A stretch of DNA of 64,000 nucleotides, taken from NCBI RefSeq assembly GCF_000283155.1, contig NW_004454207.1, positions 9,234,995-9,298,994 on the forward strand, read 5' to 3'. The stretch's first letter is position 1; the number at the start of each line of letters is the position of its first letter. A model generated the notes under the pieces. That model was not told where the DNA came from. It did no database searches and saw only the letters and a list, made by a program, of their open reading frames with translations. Made by a program: the position numbers and the translations under genes. This document shows, in pieces, positions 1-13,073 of this stretch. This DNA is from Ceratotherium simum simum (Eukaryota > Chordata > Mammalia > Perissodactyla > Rhinocerotidae).

Positions 1-172
1 ATAAACCAACACATGGACAGAGAAAACTGGACTGTGGTTACCAGGGGCAGTGGGGGTGGGGGTTGGGCACAAGGGGTGAAGGGAGTCATATATATGGTGA
101 TGGACAAACAAAAATGTACAACCCAAAATTTCACAATGTTAGAAACCATTAAAACATCAATAAAAAAAAATT
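1..172 (+). mobile_element. L1 3' end fragment (plus orientation)
   Basis: The text TGGTTACCAGGGG...GGTGATGGACAAACAAAAATGTACAACC...TTTCACAATGTTAGAAACC...AATAAAAAAAAA matches the 3' UTR and A-rich tail of a perissodactyl L1. It is truncated by the window edge. Confidence 0.75.
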
Positions 173-1120
173 TAAAGTGACTTACGTTGGAACCCTACCT
201 CCCCACCTTTTAAAAATCAAATTATCACATATACCTAAATATAAAGAACACAATTTCCAGGTATGTTATTGAGCATCTTGATTTTCCAAATACTTTTAGC
301 TGTTTCCAAAATATAGTATGGTATTTATACAAAACGAATAAAGCCTGTTCTAAATAATTTATGGTCATGCTATATAACACGGTTAATACAAAACTATCAA
401 TAAATCCCTTCTACTCATTTTGATCACCAGTTTCATGATCTTTTCCATCAAACCTTGAAACAGACCTACTAAATGGACCTGAATTTCAACTCTTTTTGTC
501 CTACCAATTCTTTCCTAGCAGTATCACTGACCTGCCAGATGGGAAGAAGAGATACAATCAAGAACTAACTTTAGGGTCAACTCTCAATTATCAGCATTAG
601 CATGCCAGGTTATTAGCACAAAATTAAAAAAATGATTCATTCAACTGATTCTAGGGCAAGGCAGAGTTCTTAACTTTGAGAAACTGTGCCAAAGGCAACG
701 TGCAATGACCTCAAGTCAGTGAAGAGCACTGCAACTTGCTCAGAAACCCTGATGTAGGGTATGTTCCTCTCCCCAAATCATCCCTCTCACCCCCCTTCAC
801 CATGCCCCACCCTTTAGTTCTCTTTAGCAGTTAGCAGTGAGCCAACCTAGGGAGAGAAAAGCATTCTTAATCAGGGTGGTTCCTAAGGTGAAATGATGTT
901 CAAATGTTAAAGGTAATCAGAGATTATTAACATTTTTGAATGGAAATAAATTTTAATTAGGTGGAGATAATTAGGATTTATCTCATATTTATTCATTCTT
1001 GAGATTCCCTAGTCAAGCTTCTTTGTGCCGTTCTACAAGAAAAATTCTCCTCGTGGATTTCAAACTTCCTTCACCCTTCTTTGAAAGCACCTTCTTAACA
1101 CTTTTTAGCACTTCTTAGTT
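173..1120. other. RPS6KA3 intron 3, no recognisable feature
   Basis: AT-rich intronic sequence. I see no exon, RNA gene or identifiable repeat here. Confidence 0.5.
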
Positions 1121-1124
1121 TGCA

Positions 1125-1320
1125 AAGGGTCTTCACAAACATTTGTAATACATCATCATGATAACTTTGGGAGGCAGGACTACTAAACAATGCCTATTTT
1201 ATAGCTGCCCAAGCTAGGGCTTAGAAAGCTTAAATAATTTGCCTAGTGTCATAGTGGAGGTATTGGGACAAGAACCGGGCCAGCTACCCAGTTCTGTGCT
1301 CCTGCTCAGGGTGCTCTTAA
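1125..1320 (-). repeat. MIR SINE, degenerate
   Basis: A reverse-oriented MIR pattern is visible: 'TATTTTATAGCTGCCCAAGC...GGGCTTAGAAAGCTTAAATAATTTGCC' then 'AAGAACCGGGCC...CAGTTCTGTGCTC'. It is old and diverged. Confidence 0.65.
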
Positions 1321-1679
1321 TCCCTTCCCTCTGGCTGGTCACTAGTCAAGCATAGCAGGAACAGCAGCAGTCCCAGATGCCATCGGATCTTCCCCCACCA
1401 GAGCATTTCTGACCTTTCGAACTCCCCCATGAAGCTATTCTAGGCTCCGACAGGTCATCCCTGTTTCCTTGGCTTAGACTGGCTTTTTAGGATGAGTAAG
1501 AAAGGAGACGCCCTATTTTTAATGTTTGCTATTTATAGTAAAGTATTTAAGTTACTTTTAAAAAAATAAAGGGAGAAGCATGTTGACTCCTGGAAACTTA
1601 AATATTGTACTCCCTGAAAATCTAATGTATAAAAAACCCATCTACTTGGGTTTATCCATAATATATTACATGATAATAC

Positions 1680-1760
1680 AATTTCATAGCAGATATTATG
1701 TGCTTGGCCTCATATCATTTAATTCTCACTATTACCCTATGAGGTCAGGACTGTTATTTA
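1680..1760 (-). repeat. MIR fragment
   Basis: Short reverse MIR segment: TATTATGTGCTTGGCC...CATTTAATTCTCACTATTACCCTATGAGGT. Confidence 0.55.
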
Positions 1761-1784
1761 CACGTTAATTCTTTCCAGAATTAT

Positions 1785-2870
1785 ATGCTAGGTACTGTGC
1801 TACCGGTTCAATGCTGAGACATGGTACAAGGCATGGCACTTGCACTCATGGTACATATAGTCTAGTGGGAGAGACGGCAAGTAAACAAATAGTTACACAA
1901 ATGAAAAACTGCAATTGTGGTGAGTGCTGTGAAGATGATGTATAATAATGTTCTGAGAGGGTAAAATAGAGGAATATGACCTAGTCAGGATGGCAGGGAG
2001 GACTTTGAGATCATAAGCATGAGAGGAGCTAACCAGATGAAGAAGGGGTAGAGGTGGGGTGGAGTGTTTTAGGCAGAGGGAACTGTATGTGCAAAGGTTT
2101 TCTAGTGGGATGGAGCCTGGTGCTTAAGGACTGAAAACTTGGCCAGAAGACAGGCAGTGAAAAGTATATAAAGTGATGTTGCTGAGGTAGTTAGGGGCCA
2201 GACTGAGGGGCTCCTTGGCCATCTTAAGAATTTGTCTTTATCCCAGAAGTAAAGGGAGCTACTGAAGGGTTAAGGGGGTGGAGTATAAGATTAGCTCACA
2301 TAGGCTGTCATGTAAATAATGGCTTGAGGCAAGAATAAACTTGGGAAGCTCCAGTTTCGAGCCTCCTTCAATAGGCCAGGGAGAAATGTTAGTGGATAGC
2401 TTGGAGGAGCAGCAGTAGAAGAGAAGAGGACAGGCATGATTTAGGAAATCTTTACTAAATCAACAGAACTTGCTAACAGATCAGATTGGTGGAAGGGGGG
2501 AGGGTGGAGACTAGAAGGATATGTCAAGAATGCCTCCCAAGTTTCTGGCTTGCTTAACTGGATACCATTCACAGTGACAGAAAAAAATGAAACAGGACAG
2601 GTTTGAGGGGTAGAGGAAAATCATGAGTTTGGTCTTAGACGTGTTGAGTTTAAACTGCCTTTGAGACATGTGAAGAGAAAAAAATAAGCAGCTGCACACA
2701 GAGTTCAGAGTTCAGAGGTACGATCTAGATTGGAGATATAAATGTTACATCAGCTGTATGTGGGTTATAATTAAGATAGTGGGCATAGAGAAAATAATTA
2801 GTAGGGAGTATATAGAGTGAGAAGAAGGCAGCCTAGAATGGAGCTTTGAGGAACTTCAGTACTTAATGAC
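1785..2870 (-). mobile_element. L2 LINE, reverse orientation, degraded
   Basis: This reads like the reverse complement of the L2 3' half. Elements include GCTAGGTACTGTGCT, CATGGTACATATAGTCTAGTGGGAGAGA, AGGACTTTGAGATC, GGCAGAGGGAACTGTATGTGCAAAGG and, further on, CATTCACAGTGACAGAAAAA and GGAGCTTTGAGGAACTTC. There is no intact coding capacity. Confidence 0.7.
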
Positions 2871-2879
2871 TGGCTAGAA

Positions 2880-3000
2880 GAAGAAAATGGGGCTCCAAGA
2901 GGTTAGGTAACTTGCTCAAGCACACACAGCAAGTAAGTAGAAGAAAAAAAAATTGAAGTCTGGCTGACCTACAGCCCAAATTTGAAACAATCATGTTCTG
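2880..3000 (-). repeat. MIR fragment
   Basis: Reverse MIR piece: GGGGCTCCAAGAGGTTAGGTAACTTGCTCAAG...CACAGCAAGTAAGTAG. Confidence 0.6.
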
Positions 3001-3443
3001 CCAGCTACTTAATCTATATTTGGATTAAAAGCATCACTTTAGTTTGAAAGAGGTTAACAGCTGTTAACAAATTACCTATGTCAGCCAAGAATTCCTAAAT
3101 AGTCCCATTAAAATACATGAGAGAGCTAAACTGACGTTGTTTTGAAGCTTATGAAGCATGATATCTTCAAATGTTTCCTTACAGAGAGGTGGTAAGGAAG
3201 CACTGCAACGTCAAAGTTGAATGCAATCTCAGAACCTTCCTCTTGCTAAGAAATGGACTAAATAGATCAAGTAGTAGTAATGATAATGCTGTACTTCTCA
3301 AAATGGAGTACAGGAAGGGCTCCTGAGGTGTACAGCAGGGGGGCAAGGAATACTCAAAGAAAAATGATAAAGACGTGGCATCTTCTGGAGCAATTTTAGT
3401 TGGTGGCTTTGGGAAATATTCTTTTATATTAAAAACAAACACG

Positions 3444-3672
3444 AGGGCCAGCCCCGTGGCTTAGTGGTTAAGTGCGTGCGCTCTGCTGCTGGCGGCCCGG
3501 GTTCGGATCCCGGGCGCGCGCCGACGCACTGCTTCTCCGGCCACGCTGAGGCCGCGTCCCACATACAGCAACTAGAAGAATGTGCAGCTATGACATACAA
3601 CTATCTACTGGGGCTTTGGGGGGAAAAAATAAATAAATAAAATCTTAAAAAAAAAAAATAAAAACAAAAAAT
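3444..3672 (+). mobile_element. ERE-type tRNA-derived SINE, head module
   Basis: Copy beginning GGGCCAGCCCCGTGGCTTAG, with a tRNA-like GGTTCGGATCCC box, the ACATACAACTATCTACTGGGG block and an A-rich tail with AATAAATAAATAAAA. It is flanked by a perfect 13-bp duplication AAAAACAAACACG at 3431..3443 and 3673..3685. High identity to the other copies here implies a fairly recent insertion. Confidence 0.92.
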
Positions 3673-4113
3673 AAAAACAAACACGGATGTCATTGAATAG
3701 AATGTAACCTCTGCATTCACTATAAAGACAAGCTATAAGTCCCCCAAACTGCATACTTGTAGTGGTATCCCCCCACCCTAGTTCCTTGGGAGCACTCATT
3801 TACTTCCTACTGGAATTAGGGATACTTGAGGAAAGACTGGGATGCACTGCTATAATGTATTACAAGATCACCTTCCAATTCTACATGAAGACTTGAGGTC
3901 AGTGTATCAAGCGAATATTTTGTGATTTTTAATTTTTGTGATTCAGGAAGTATAATTAGAAAGGTCATATGGTCTTAAAGATAAAATGAAGTGAATACTG
4001 TCAATTTATGAAAGTTTCCAATGTACTTTTGAATGACTTTATTCATTTTCCCACTTTGTGAGAAATGTAAAAACACAGAAAACACTGCTTGTAGGGAGAT
4101 CAGTAGTATTTCA

Positions 4114-5640
<1,527 letters not shown>

Positions 5641-5644
5641 AATA

Positions 5645-5735
5645 CGGTTTAGTCCTTTATTTTGTAATTTACATGCATTATCTCCTTTAATTCTCACAAC
5701 AATCCTGTGCAGTAGGCATTAGGGTAGAATCAAGC
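5645..5735 (-). repeat. MIR fragment
   Basis: Reverse MIR core: ATGCATTATCTCCTTTAATTCTCACAACAATCCTGTGCAGTAGG. Confidence 0.6.
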
Positions 5736-5890
5736 ATTAGCTGACTCGAAGATTCTACCCCCTTCCTGGGCATCCCTTCTCTCCAAATGAGACCAGGGTA
5801 CAAGGGCTTGAGGGTGATAGCTGTTCATAGCTACATTAGGAAAGGTAGGAAGCAAAGTACCAAATGCTTTTTAAAAACTTTCAAAGAACA

Positions 5891-6190
5891 GGGCTGGCCC
5901 TGTGGCTTAGCGGTTAAGTGCGCACGCTCCGCTACTGGCGGCCCGGGTTTGGATCCCGGGCGCGCACCGACACACCGCTTCTCCGGCCATGCTGAGGCGG
6001 TGTCCCACATACAGCAACTAGAAGCATGTGCAACTATGACATACAACTATCTACTGGGGCTTTGGGGGCAAAAAAAAAAGGAGGAGGATTGGCAATAGAT
6101 GTTAGCTCAGAGCCGGTCTTCCTCAGCAAAAAGAGGAGGATTAGCATGGATGTTAGCTCAGGGCTGATCTTCCTCACACACACACACACA
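5891..6190 (+). mobile_element. full-length two-part ERE-type SINE
   Basis: Head GGGCTGGCCCTGTGGCTTAG with a tRNA-like box, then the TATCTACTGGGGCTTTGGGG block. An A-run is followed by two GGAGGATTGGCA / GGAGGATTAGCA ...GATGTTAGCTCAG repeats, ending in (CA)n and A's. A perfect 18-bp duplication AAAAACTTTCAAAGAACA at 5873..5890 and 6191..6208 brackets it, so the insertion is complete. Apparent open frames inside are SINE sequence. Confidence 0.95.
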
Positions 6191-6244
6191 AAAAACTTTC
6201 AAAGAACAATGTATATGTGGGATTGATTAAGTAAGGCTTAGATT

Positions 6245-6365
6245 AAAACTCAGCAAGTATTTATTAAGTACCTACCATGTATCAAGCCTGGGTTAGGTGC
6301 TTTTCCACCTTTTATCTTATATTCATGCTTCATGACAGATCTTCAACTACTTATCAATGTTAGAG
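6245..6365 (-). repeat. MIR/L2-type old repeat fragment
   Basis: Contains AGCAAGTATTTATTAAGTACCTACCATGTATCAAGCCTGGG, a reverse LINE/MIR 3' end signature. Confidence 0.5.
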
Positions 6366-6754
6366 AGGGCTGATGATAACACAGAGTGAAGTACACCCCA
6401 GAGCAAGCAAAAACATTTCAGAATTCTCTATCGACGACCCCATTCACCACTAGAAATTTGACAGATCTTTTCAAGGCAAAATGGTTTGAATACTCTACAG
6501 TCTGAAGTTTGAAGAGATTAAGTAAAGATCATAAGCCAGTAACTGGCAGGTTTAGGGCTCAATTCCAGGTGTTCTGCCTTCTAATGACTTCTAAAACAAG
6601 GCTCTTACCATTACACCACACTGAGACTGTCAGAGGCTCCTGGTGGTTTCCCACCCAAGATCAAAGACAGGAATGTACAGACTTATTCCCCTGGTCTTTG
6701 TAACTGGTCTGTATCTCTTGGGTCAGTTAGCTAAATTGATTAGAGAAGTGGTCT

Positions 6755-6965
6755 CTGAACTTTTGGTAGCACATCTTTATCAGTAAAAAAAAAAAATTTA
6801 GCATACACCCAATATTTGTATACTTATTGGCTTATAAATTATGTACATGTACTTTTTGTATTACTAAATTACATACATTTTACATGGAAATGAAACTATA
6901 AAGAGGTTCTCCTCTTTCTTTTTCTGTACTCTAAAGTGCTGTCACATCACACTTTGAAGACTAGT
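6755..6965. repeat. possible old hAT-type DNA transposon fragment
   Basis: The segment TGGTCTCTGAACTTTTGGTAGCACATC ... ACACTTTGAAGACTAGTGG resembles a short non-autonomous hAT element with degenerate ends. The family is not certain. Confidence 0.35.
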
Positions 6966-7474
6966 GGACTACAGACTTGAACTCATGAAGCCAAGTTCAC
7001 GGGTTGGATTCCAGCATGTGCCAGTTAGTCTCCTATGGAAAAAACTAAACTATCGGTTCAAGAACCTCACAGGAATATAACAGCCATTTATGCCCTTAAA
7101 TCATAAGGCTGTGAAGAACTATACTCTGTCATGTTCTATGTTTTACCACTTTTCTTTCTTGGGTAAGTGGGATGTGCTTTATTAGGCTGCAATATTTTTT
7201 TGTCTTATATTTCACAGCAAATACCTACTACAATTGTCTGTCACAAATAAAGATGCAACACAGGCAGGGAAGGATCACTGAATTATAAACATTTTGCATT
7301 TTGTAGCAGGCATACAGGATCAAGTCTTACTCTATAGTGTGAGCTAGGATGAGGCCATGGATCTCAAAATAAACAGCAGTTACTATTCAAGAAAGATTTT
7401 ATCTTGGATGACTACCCTTCCTTTCCTCTGTCAAAAAAGTTACTAAAAGACGCAGAGTTTCCCTTTGATCTTGT

Positions 7475-7545
7475 CATTCAATAAACATATACTGAAACAC
7501 CTACTATGTCTCAAGCATGGTACTGGGAATACCTTTCATTCTTTC
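7475..7545 (-). repeat. L2 3' end fragment
   Basis: ATTCAATAAACATATACTGAAACACCTACTATGTCTCAAGCATGGTACTGGG is the reverse L2 3' end. Confidence 0.55.
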
Positions 7546-7689
7546 TTTTTCTATTTCCAATAGCATCATCTAGGTACGATCCTTCATTACCTTTTCTGTA
7601 AAAAACTGTAGTTTCACTAGCTTGGTTACTCATAATGCCCCTTTCTGCCACTGTCACTCCAATTTACCTTCCTGACAAATTCATTTTCT

Positions 7690-7890
7690 GAAAGTAGAAA
7701 GCTCCAGTCATACGACCAGACTGCTCAAAAACTCCTCCAAGTTTTCCCAAATTAAATGCACTGCTTCACTTTGGCATCTGAGGCCCTCTACAATATGGTC
7801 TCAACCTACTTTTCCGATATTATCTCCCAACATTCCCCTACACATAGCCTTTTTCAATCTGGGTTATTTCCTGTTCCCTAAATTTTTAGT
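7690..7890 (+). repeat. L2 fragment
   Basis: AAAAACTCCTCCAAG...GCATCTGAGGCCCTCTACAATATGGTCTCAACCTACTTTTCC matches the forward L2 coding/3' region in degenerate form. Confidence 0.5.
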
Positions 7891-7899
7891 TTCTAAAAT

Positions 7900-8870
7900 C
7901 AAAGTAATATACGCACATGGGTAATAAATAAAATAGTGACAGAACAGCTTATGCTGAAAAGTAAGTCTCTTCTCACTCACATACCTAGGCTTTAAAAAAA
8001 TCACTTTTCTGTACTTACTTTGATAATTTCTTAGTTTAACCTTAAGACAATGTCTATCGATTAAATAATAAGAAAGATGAGGGTCTCACTTATATTATGC
8101 CCGTTTCTTCCATCATCTTCCTCCCCACTGTTTGATAATTACATTACTTTTACATAGACCTCTTGTCTTTTCTATCAGTTTTAGATAGACTCCTAACTCC
8201 CCACTTTGTAAAAGGAGGCTAATAGTGCCCATACATTCTTTCTCACAAACTTCCCTCCACTTGCTGCTAGCTTTATTTTTACATTTTTATTAATTGAAGG
8301 CTATTAATATTAAGAAAATTAATATTCTCTTTTGTAATCACAACCAAATCCTTCAAGCTCTCTCCATAGCCTGATTCTAAAAGCTGAAAGCCTATGCAGT
8401 GGCATCCACATTTTCATAACAATATACTGTTCAAATGCAGTCTAGGTAGTATATTAAATTTCCTTTTATATGGACCCATAACAATGACTTCTAGTACAAT
8501 CCACGGGGACTTAAAAAAAAATTCATCAAATGCTTAAATTCATGATACATTTTACTTTGATTCCTATCTGGACCATGAACTTGTAGTTTTTGATTTTTCC
8601 TGTTTCTAACAGCTCTCCATCATTCTTGGTGGGAGGGAGAGGTTAATTTGACCATTATTCTTAATCTTTTCTTAGCCCTTAACCCTATTTTCCACTCTTC
8701 TGAGAGCCCTCTCTTACCCTCCCACTGGGACTGGTTGTTCTCTAGGCTTTGCTGCACAGCGATTATCTCAGGATCTCTCTTCAGTGCTTTTCTGGTTGAA
8801 TCCACTATTTTCAACTTCCCATGTCTCTCTCTTTCTTAGATTACTCCTTTGTAACTTCCTAAGAAAGATG
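7900..8870. other. intron 2 stretch, nothing recognised
   Basis: No exon, RNA or confidently identified repeat. The short open frames on both strands lack splice or start support. Confidence 0.4.
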
Positions 8871-9420
8871 ATGTGGAAGAAAACTTTCTGAACCTCGCAC
8901 ATCTGAAAATGTCTTTATTTTGTCTTCACATTTGTATAGTTTGGCTTGGTACCAAATTCTAGAATAAAAACAATCTTGCCTCAGGACGTTGATGCCACTG
9001 GTCCACTGCTTTCTAGCAGCCAGGGCTGCTGATGAGATGGGTGATGCTAGCTGATACAGACTTTTTGGTAGGTGACCTGGTTTTTCTTTCCAGAAGCTTT
9101 AAGAATTTTCTCTGTTCTTATACTTCTGAAATTCCACACTAGTGAGATAAATATAGGTCTTCTTTCCTTCAGAATGCTAGAGACTTGGTGAACCTTTATA
9201 ATTAAAGACCTGAATTCTTTACCTCTGAGGGAATTCTAACATTTCTTTGAAAATTTCCTTCCATCCATTTTTCAGGGTTTCTCTTTTTGCAACTCCTCTA
9301 TTAGTTGGATATTGTATGTCTGGAATTGAATCTTTTATGTCACTTATCTTTTTTCTCCTATTTTCTAAGAGACTTCCTTGACTTGATCTTCCCAACCTCA
9401 TACTGAAGTTTTTATTCTGG
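8870..9420 (-). repeat. probable ancient LINE fragment, reverse orientation
   Basis: T-rich text such as 'GAAAATGTCTTTATTTTGTCTTCAC' and 'TTTTCTTTCCAGAAGCTTTAAGAATTTTCTC' resembles the reversed 5' region of old L1 elements. The family is uncertain. A poly-T run follows at 9475..9490. Confidence 0.4.
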
Positions 9421-9489
9421 CAAATCTTATTTTTAAATAAATTTAACTCCTTTTCTCAATGTTTCTTTCTTTCTTTTTTTTTTTTTTTT

Positions 9490-10550
9490 TGAATAGCAAC
9501 TTCTTCTACTCCCTATCCTCTCTCCCCAAAATGGTTGCAATCATTCCAAACCTCTTTGAGGATGCAAATTCGAATTTTAAAAATCTTTTTCTAAATTAGG
9601 GGTCAGAGAGTATAGAAAATGTTCTTGGTGGTAGAGAGAAAAGATCAATGCCTATGGCCCTAGTTCCAAAAACTTGCCACTATTTTATCCTCAACACATT
9701 TTCTGTTCCTTCCAGGTTTAAATTTTATAAGACCTAAATTTTTACTAGTCACATCAGCAAACTATTTTCTATCTTTTATGTATACACAAAGTCACAGTGC
9801 ATAACAGGCAAAATATTCTTGGTTGGTATCTTGATGCCCAGATTGGGCTTAATGTCGTCAGTTTTTCCAAGTTATGAGAGTGTGATTATTTTAGAAATGA
9901 ATCTGAGGTTCAACTAGGACATAATACTAATGCTTGGACAATCTTGGATAACAGGTAGGAAAGCAACAATGTGTTTTTCTAGCTCATACGTGGAATCCAA
10001 TGAGATGGATGCAGAGAGGAATATCAAATTTCTGAAGGCACTGATAACCCAAGAACAGACCGACATTTGCATGTGCCAAACCTATCTTATGTCACTAAAT
10101 CACTTGTTACTGAAATAAATCTGCCACACGAAAACACAGAACTATAGTTTGATAGTTTGTAAAATTGTGTTTTTGCCTGTACACTGTGAGCAACTATAAT
10201 TTTATGGAAAAAGAATTTTGTCAATGAAGTGGAACATAGATATAAGTTATATCCATTATAATTACTCTGTGAGGCTCACATATTTTTACATTCTCTGGCA
10301 CAACTGTATTTTAAATGATACATGGATATCTGTCCATTCACTACCACAAAAAAACTTACTTTGTGTATTTAAACAAGTTGTAATAAATTCCATATTGTTA
10401 TTTTTACAAAGTCTGTGTTTATTTGATAAGTAAAGGTCTAATTGTAGGCAAAATTGTGAGGCTGGCAGCTGGTCTATATCACAGCTCCATATCATTTGTC
10501 TATGCTCCCATCACTTTTAGACATTTGCCACCCCCTTCTAGGTATTCAAT
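9490..10550. other. intron 2 stretch, nothing recognised
   Basis: AT-rich sequence with no recognisable gene or repeat. Confidence 0.4.
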
Positions 10551-10564
10551 ATTCTCAAGCTATG

Positions 10565-10695
10565 TATGGGAATTCATTCATTCACCCAATGAAACATTTA
10601 TTTATTGAGCACCTAATACATGCCAGGCACTCTTCTAGGTGCCTGAGATATACAACAAATAAACAGACCAAAATCTCTGCCGTTTTGGGGAGAGA

Positions 10696-10760
<65 letters not shown>

Positions 10761-11060
10761 GTTCATGTTAGAACATGATAAATACCATGGAAAAAAGATA
10801 CCAAGTTGGGTAAGACGGATCAGAAGTGCAGGGATGGAAAGGAGGGTTTGCCATTTTAAATAAAGGCATCAGGACAGGCTTTATTGAAAAAGTGCTATTT
10901 GAGCAAAGACCCAAAGGAGGTGAGGGAGCCAACCATCTGAGGGAAGAGTATTCCAGGCAAAGGGACAAGCCACTGCAAAGGCCAGTGTGGGAGCATACGC
11001 GGAGACCAGTGTTTGGGTCAGAGAGCACGAAGGAGAGGAAGAGAACAGGTCGGAGAGGGG
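10565..11060 (-). mobile_element. L2 LINE 3' end, reverse orientation, with internal microsatellite
   Basis: ATTCATTCATTCACCC...TTTATTTATTGAGCACCTAATACATGCCAGGCAC...AGACCAAAATCTCTGCCGTTTTGGGG is a textbook reversed L2 3' end. It continues after the (CAT)n block with ACAGGCTTTATTGAAAAAGTGC and GGGAAGAGTATTCCAGGCAAAGG. Confidence 0.8.
10696..10760. repeat. (CAT)n / (ATC)n microsatellite
   Basis: 65 bases of uninterrupted CAT repeat, about 21.7 units, lie inside the L2 element where the consensus would continue with the 'aTGGAGCTTACATT'-like part. Perfect runs of this length are typically polymorphic. Confidence 0.97.
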
Positions 11061-11064
11061 ACTA

Positions 11065-13028
11065 AACCTCAGGTGGCTCTTGTGCTTTTGCTTCTTCCTA
11101 ATTGCCTGGTCCTATTGGAAATGTTTCTGATCTATGATATATTCTCTTAAGCCCATTCCTTTTTGTTAGAAGGTAATTCAGATTATGGACCTAGGTATTA
11201 GAGATACTAGGATAAAGAAGAGTATCTGCCCTCTAGGAATTTACCTAGGGTTTCAAAGATTTATTATTAGATAAATACCTGTTGGATATGACCCCTAATA
11301 GATAAAACAAAGTAACTTCAGTTAAAAAATATATAATTTTAGGAATTCTGTAAAGAGTGCCATTTTAGACATCATAGAAAAATGGCAAAAGAAAATTCAT
11401 GGACAAGTGGATCTTTTGGTGTTCCTCCAGTCACATAAAGCCACCTAATTTGTTTTCCAGGACCAACAAAAGGTTCATAGGTTCCCACTTAAATGGTCTT
11501 TAAAGTTCATCCTTTAATGGGAAAAAAATTAACTTAATGTTTCCTTTTCAAGTTGAGAGGGGAAAAATACAATTTTGTTCTTAAAATGTAAAAAGGATTA
11601 AAGAAAAGGAAGTGAAATTGATGCTGTCTATTTGAGTTACAGAAAACCTAATATTGCAACATGTTAACATTAAGAAAACAAACTGGGTGATATTAATTGA
11701 TTTTAAAGAATGATTCAACATTTGGCATTATGCCCTGCCTTGTATACATAATTTCCTTTTTCCTCTCCTCCCTTGAGTCAGGAAGTGTGTTCTTAAGGCA
11801 TTTGTATTTTCTAAATTGTTTTGTATGTCAGAAAATACTGTTGAAGCTTGAAGTAAAATATTTAAACGTTCCTTGGTAAAAGCCAATAAATAAGTAATTC
11901 TAACCATAGACATGTAAGCATTTTTTGGCCTAACATAAAAAAGACCTTACAAATGAAAAATGTATACTTTATTTATCACTTAAATGTAATTCCAAATTAA
12001 AGTATCACTCTCTATATAGATACCTACAGTTCTATAATACATAGTTTTTTATTTTAAAAAGATGTTAATTTTTTTTGACAATTAAGATACATAAAAATTG
12101 CTTGGCTGTGACACAAAATTAGGCTTGTTATCAAGCCATGGGGAGAAACCACATTTTAATTTATTCTAGATTATATTCAAACAAATCCAATTTACTTGAT
12201 TTGCTAATGGATGATAAATATGCTTAGCATTTTTCATTTAACCAAATGCTTTAAGAGAGTGTTCCAAGTCAGCTTCTTGTATCTATTTGAGAAAATAGCA
12301 TTGCTGGTTCTCCCTACGAACATTCTCACTCAGTGCTGCGAAGAGCACCGAGTTTTCTCCCAGTCGAGAGTCCCAATCAATAAATTTAATTCTCTTTAAA
12401 GAGCAGCATTCTCACAGCAAAATAGCAAGTTGATTTCAGGATTTTAGATTAAATATAATGCAAATTATCATTCACTAAGCCCACTTTAACAAAGTAATGC
12501 TTTGAAAACTGTGCCTACTCTAAGTTAGATAAAATTACCTGCTTAAAGTTACTTATAAATAGTTGATTAAAAACTTCAAATTTTTAAAGGAACCAATTTG
12601 AACAAAAATCTGATTTTAAGTTCTTGACTGTTTAAAATAATACATTCTCCTACCTGTCAAAATATTGCTTACATTATAGTAATCTCCTAAATATTAGTAA
12701 GTTCACAATTTTGTTCATGCCTGTTTTAATATTGAGAGTTAGTCATTCGTTGTATTATACAAAATTACAAACACTAGAAGATAAAAATTACTGTAGCACT
12801 AAAAAGCCAATGTAAAAATAAGTTTACAAAATATACAGAGTTCAAATGTATAATACACATAACTGGCTTACTTTCAGTAAACAGAAATATTATCCTTTAA
12901 AAGTTCTATAAAAACGGGTTTTGAATTTTGAAAAGGTTCTTAACAGAAAATATAAAATAACTGTTTAATTAGTATAATTATACTTAGCTCCAACTAAAAC
13001 ATTTTAGTTTTTAAAGAAGTTGAACAAA
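11065..13028. other. intron 2 stretch left of the alternative exon, mostly unique AT-rich DNA
   Basis: No SINE, LINE or DNA transposon could be recognised in nearly 2 kb. In this intron such a repeat-poor interval is unusual and adjoins the alternative exon candidate. I see no other exon in it. Confidence 0.4.
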
Positions 13029-13034
13029 GCTTAC

Positions 13035-13073
13035 CTGTATAGAGCGAACACGAAAAGACAAAAATTTAAACAT
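13035..13073 (-). CDS. RPS6KA3: candidate alternative first coding exon of RPS6KA3 (isoform with different N-terminus)
   Basis: On the minus strand an ATG at 13073..13071 in a good context (GCC-ATG-T) opens 13 codons, MFKFLSFRVRSIQ. It ends ATACAG, directly followed by a strong donor GTAAGC (13034..13029). The end is phase 0, so splicing to exon 3 would give [21 protein letters not shown]... in frame, bypassing exons 1 and 2. In the same frame the upstream sequence has no other ATG before a TAA about 17 codons away, as expected for a true start. RSK family genes are known to have short alternative N-termini from internal promoters, for example in RPS6KA1 and RPS6KA2. I infer the exon from splice site, frame and start context; I have no transcript evidence. 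The hydrophobic/basic N-terminus would differ sharply from the acidic canonical one. Confidence 0.6.

Noticed and set aside
3490..3530. tRNA gene, from the tRNA-like box GGTTCGGATCCC
   Set aside because: It is the tRNA-derived head of a SINE with a poly-A tail and target duplication, not a cloverleaf-complete tRNA gene. The same applies to the other SINE copies.
5787..6226. Open frames of 66-103 codons with recurring words such as MYVIVAH(A/P)SSCCMWDTA and ATGGPG(S/L)DPGRAPTH
   Set aside because: The same peptide words recur in every ERE-type SINE in the window on either strand; they are translated SINE sequence.
10496..10771. 91-codon frame ending in a long poly-isoleucine tract
   Set aside because: It is the (ATC)n reading of the microsatellite inside an L2.
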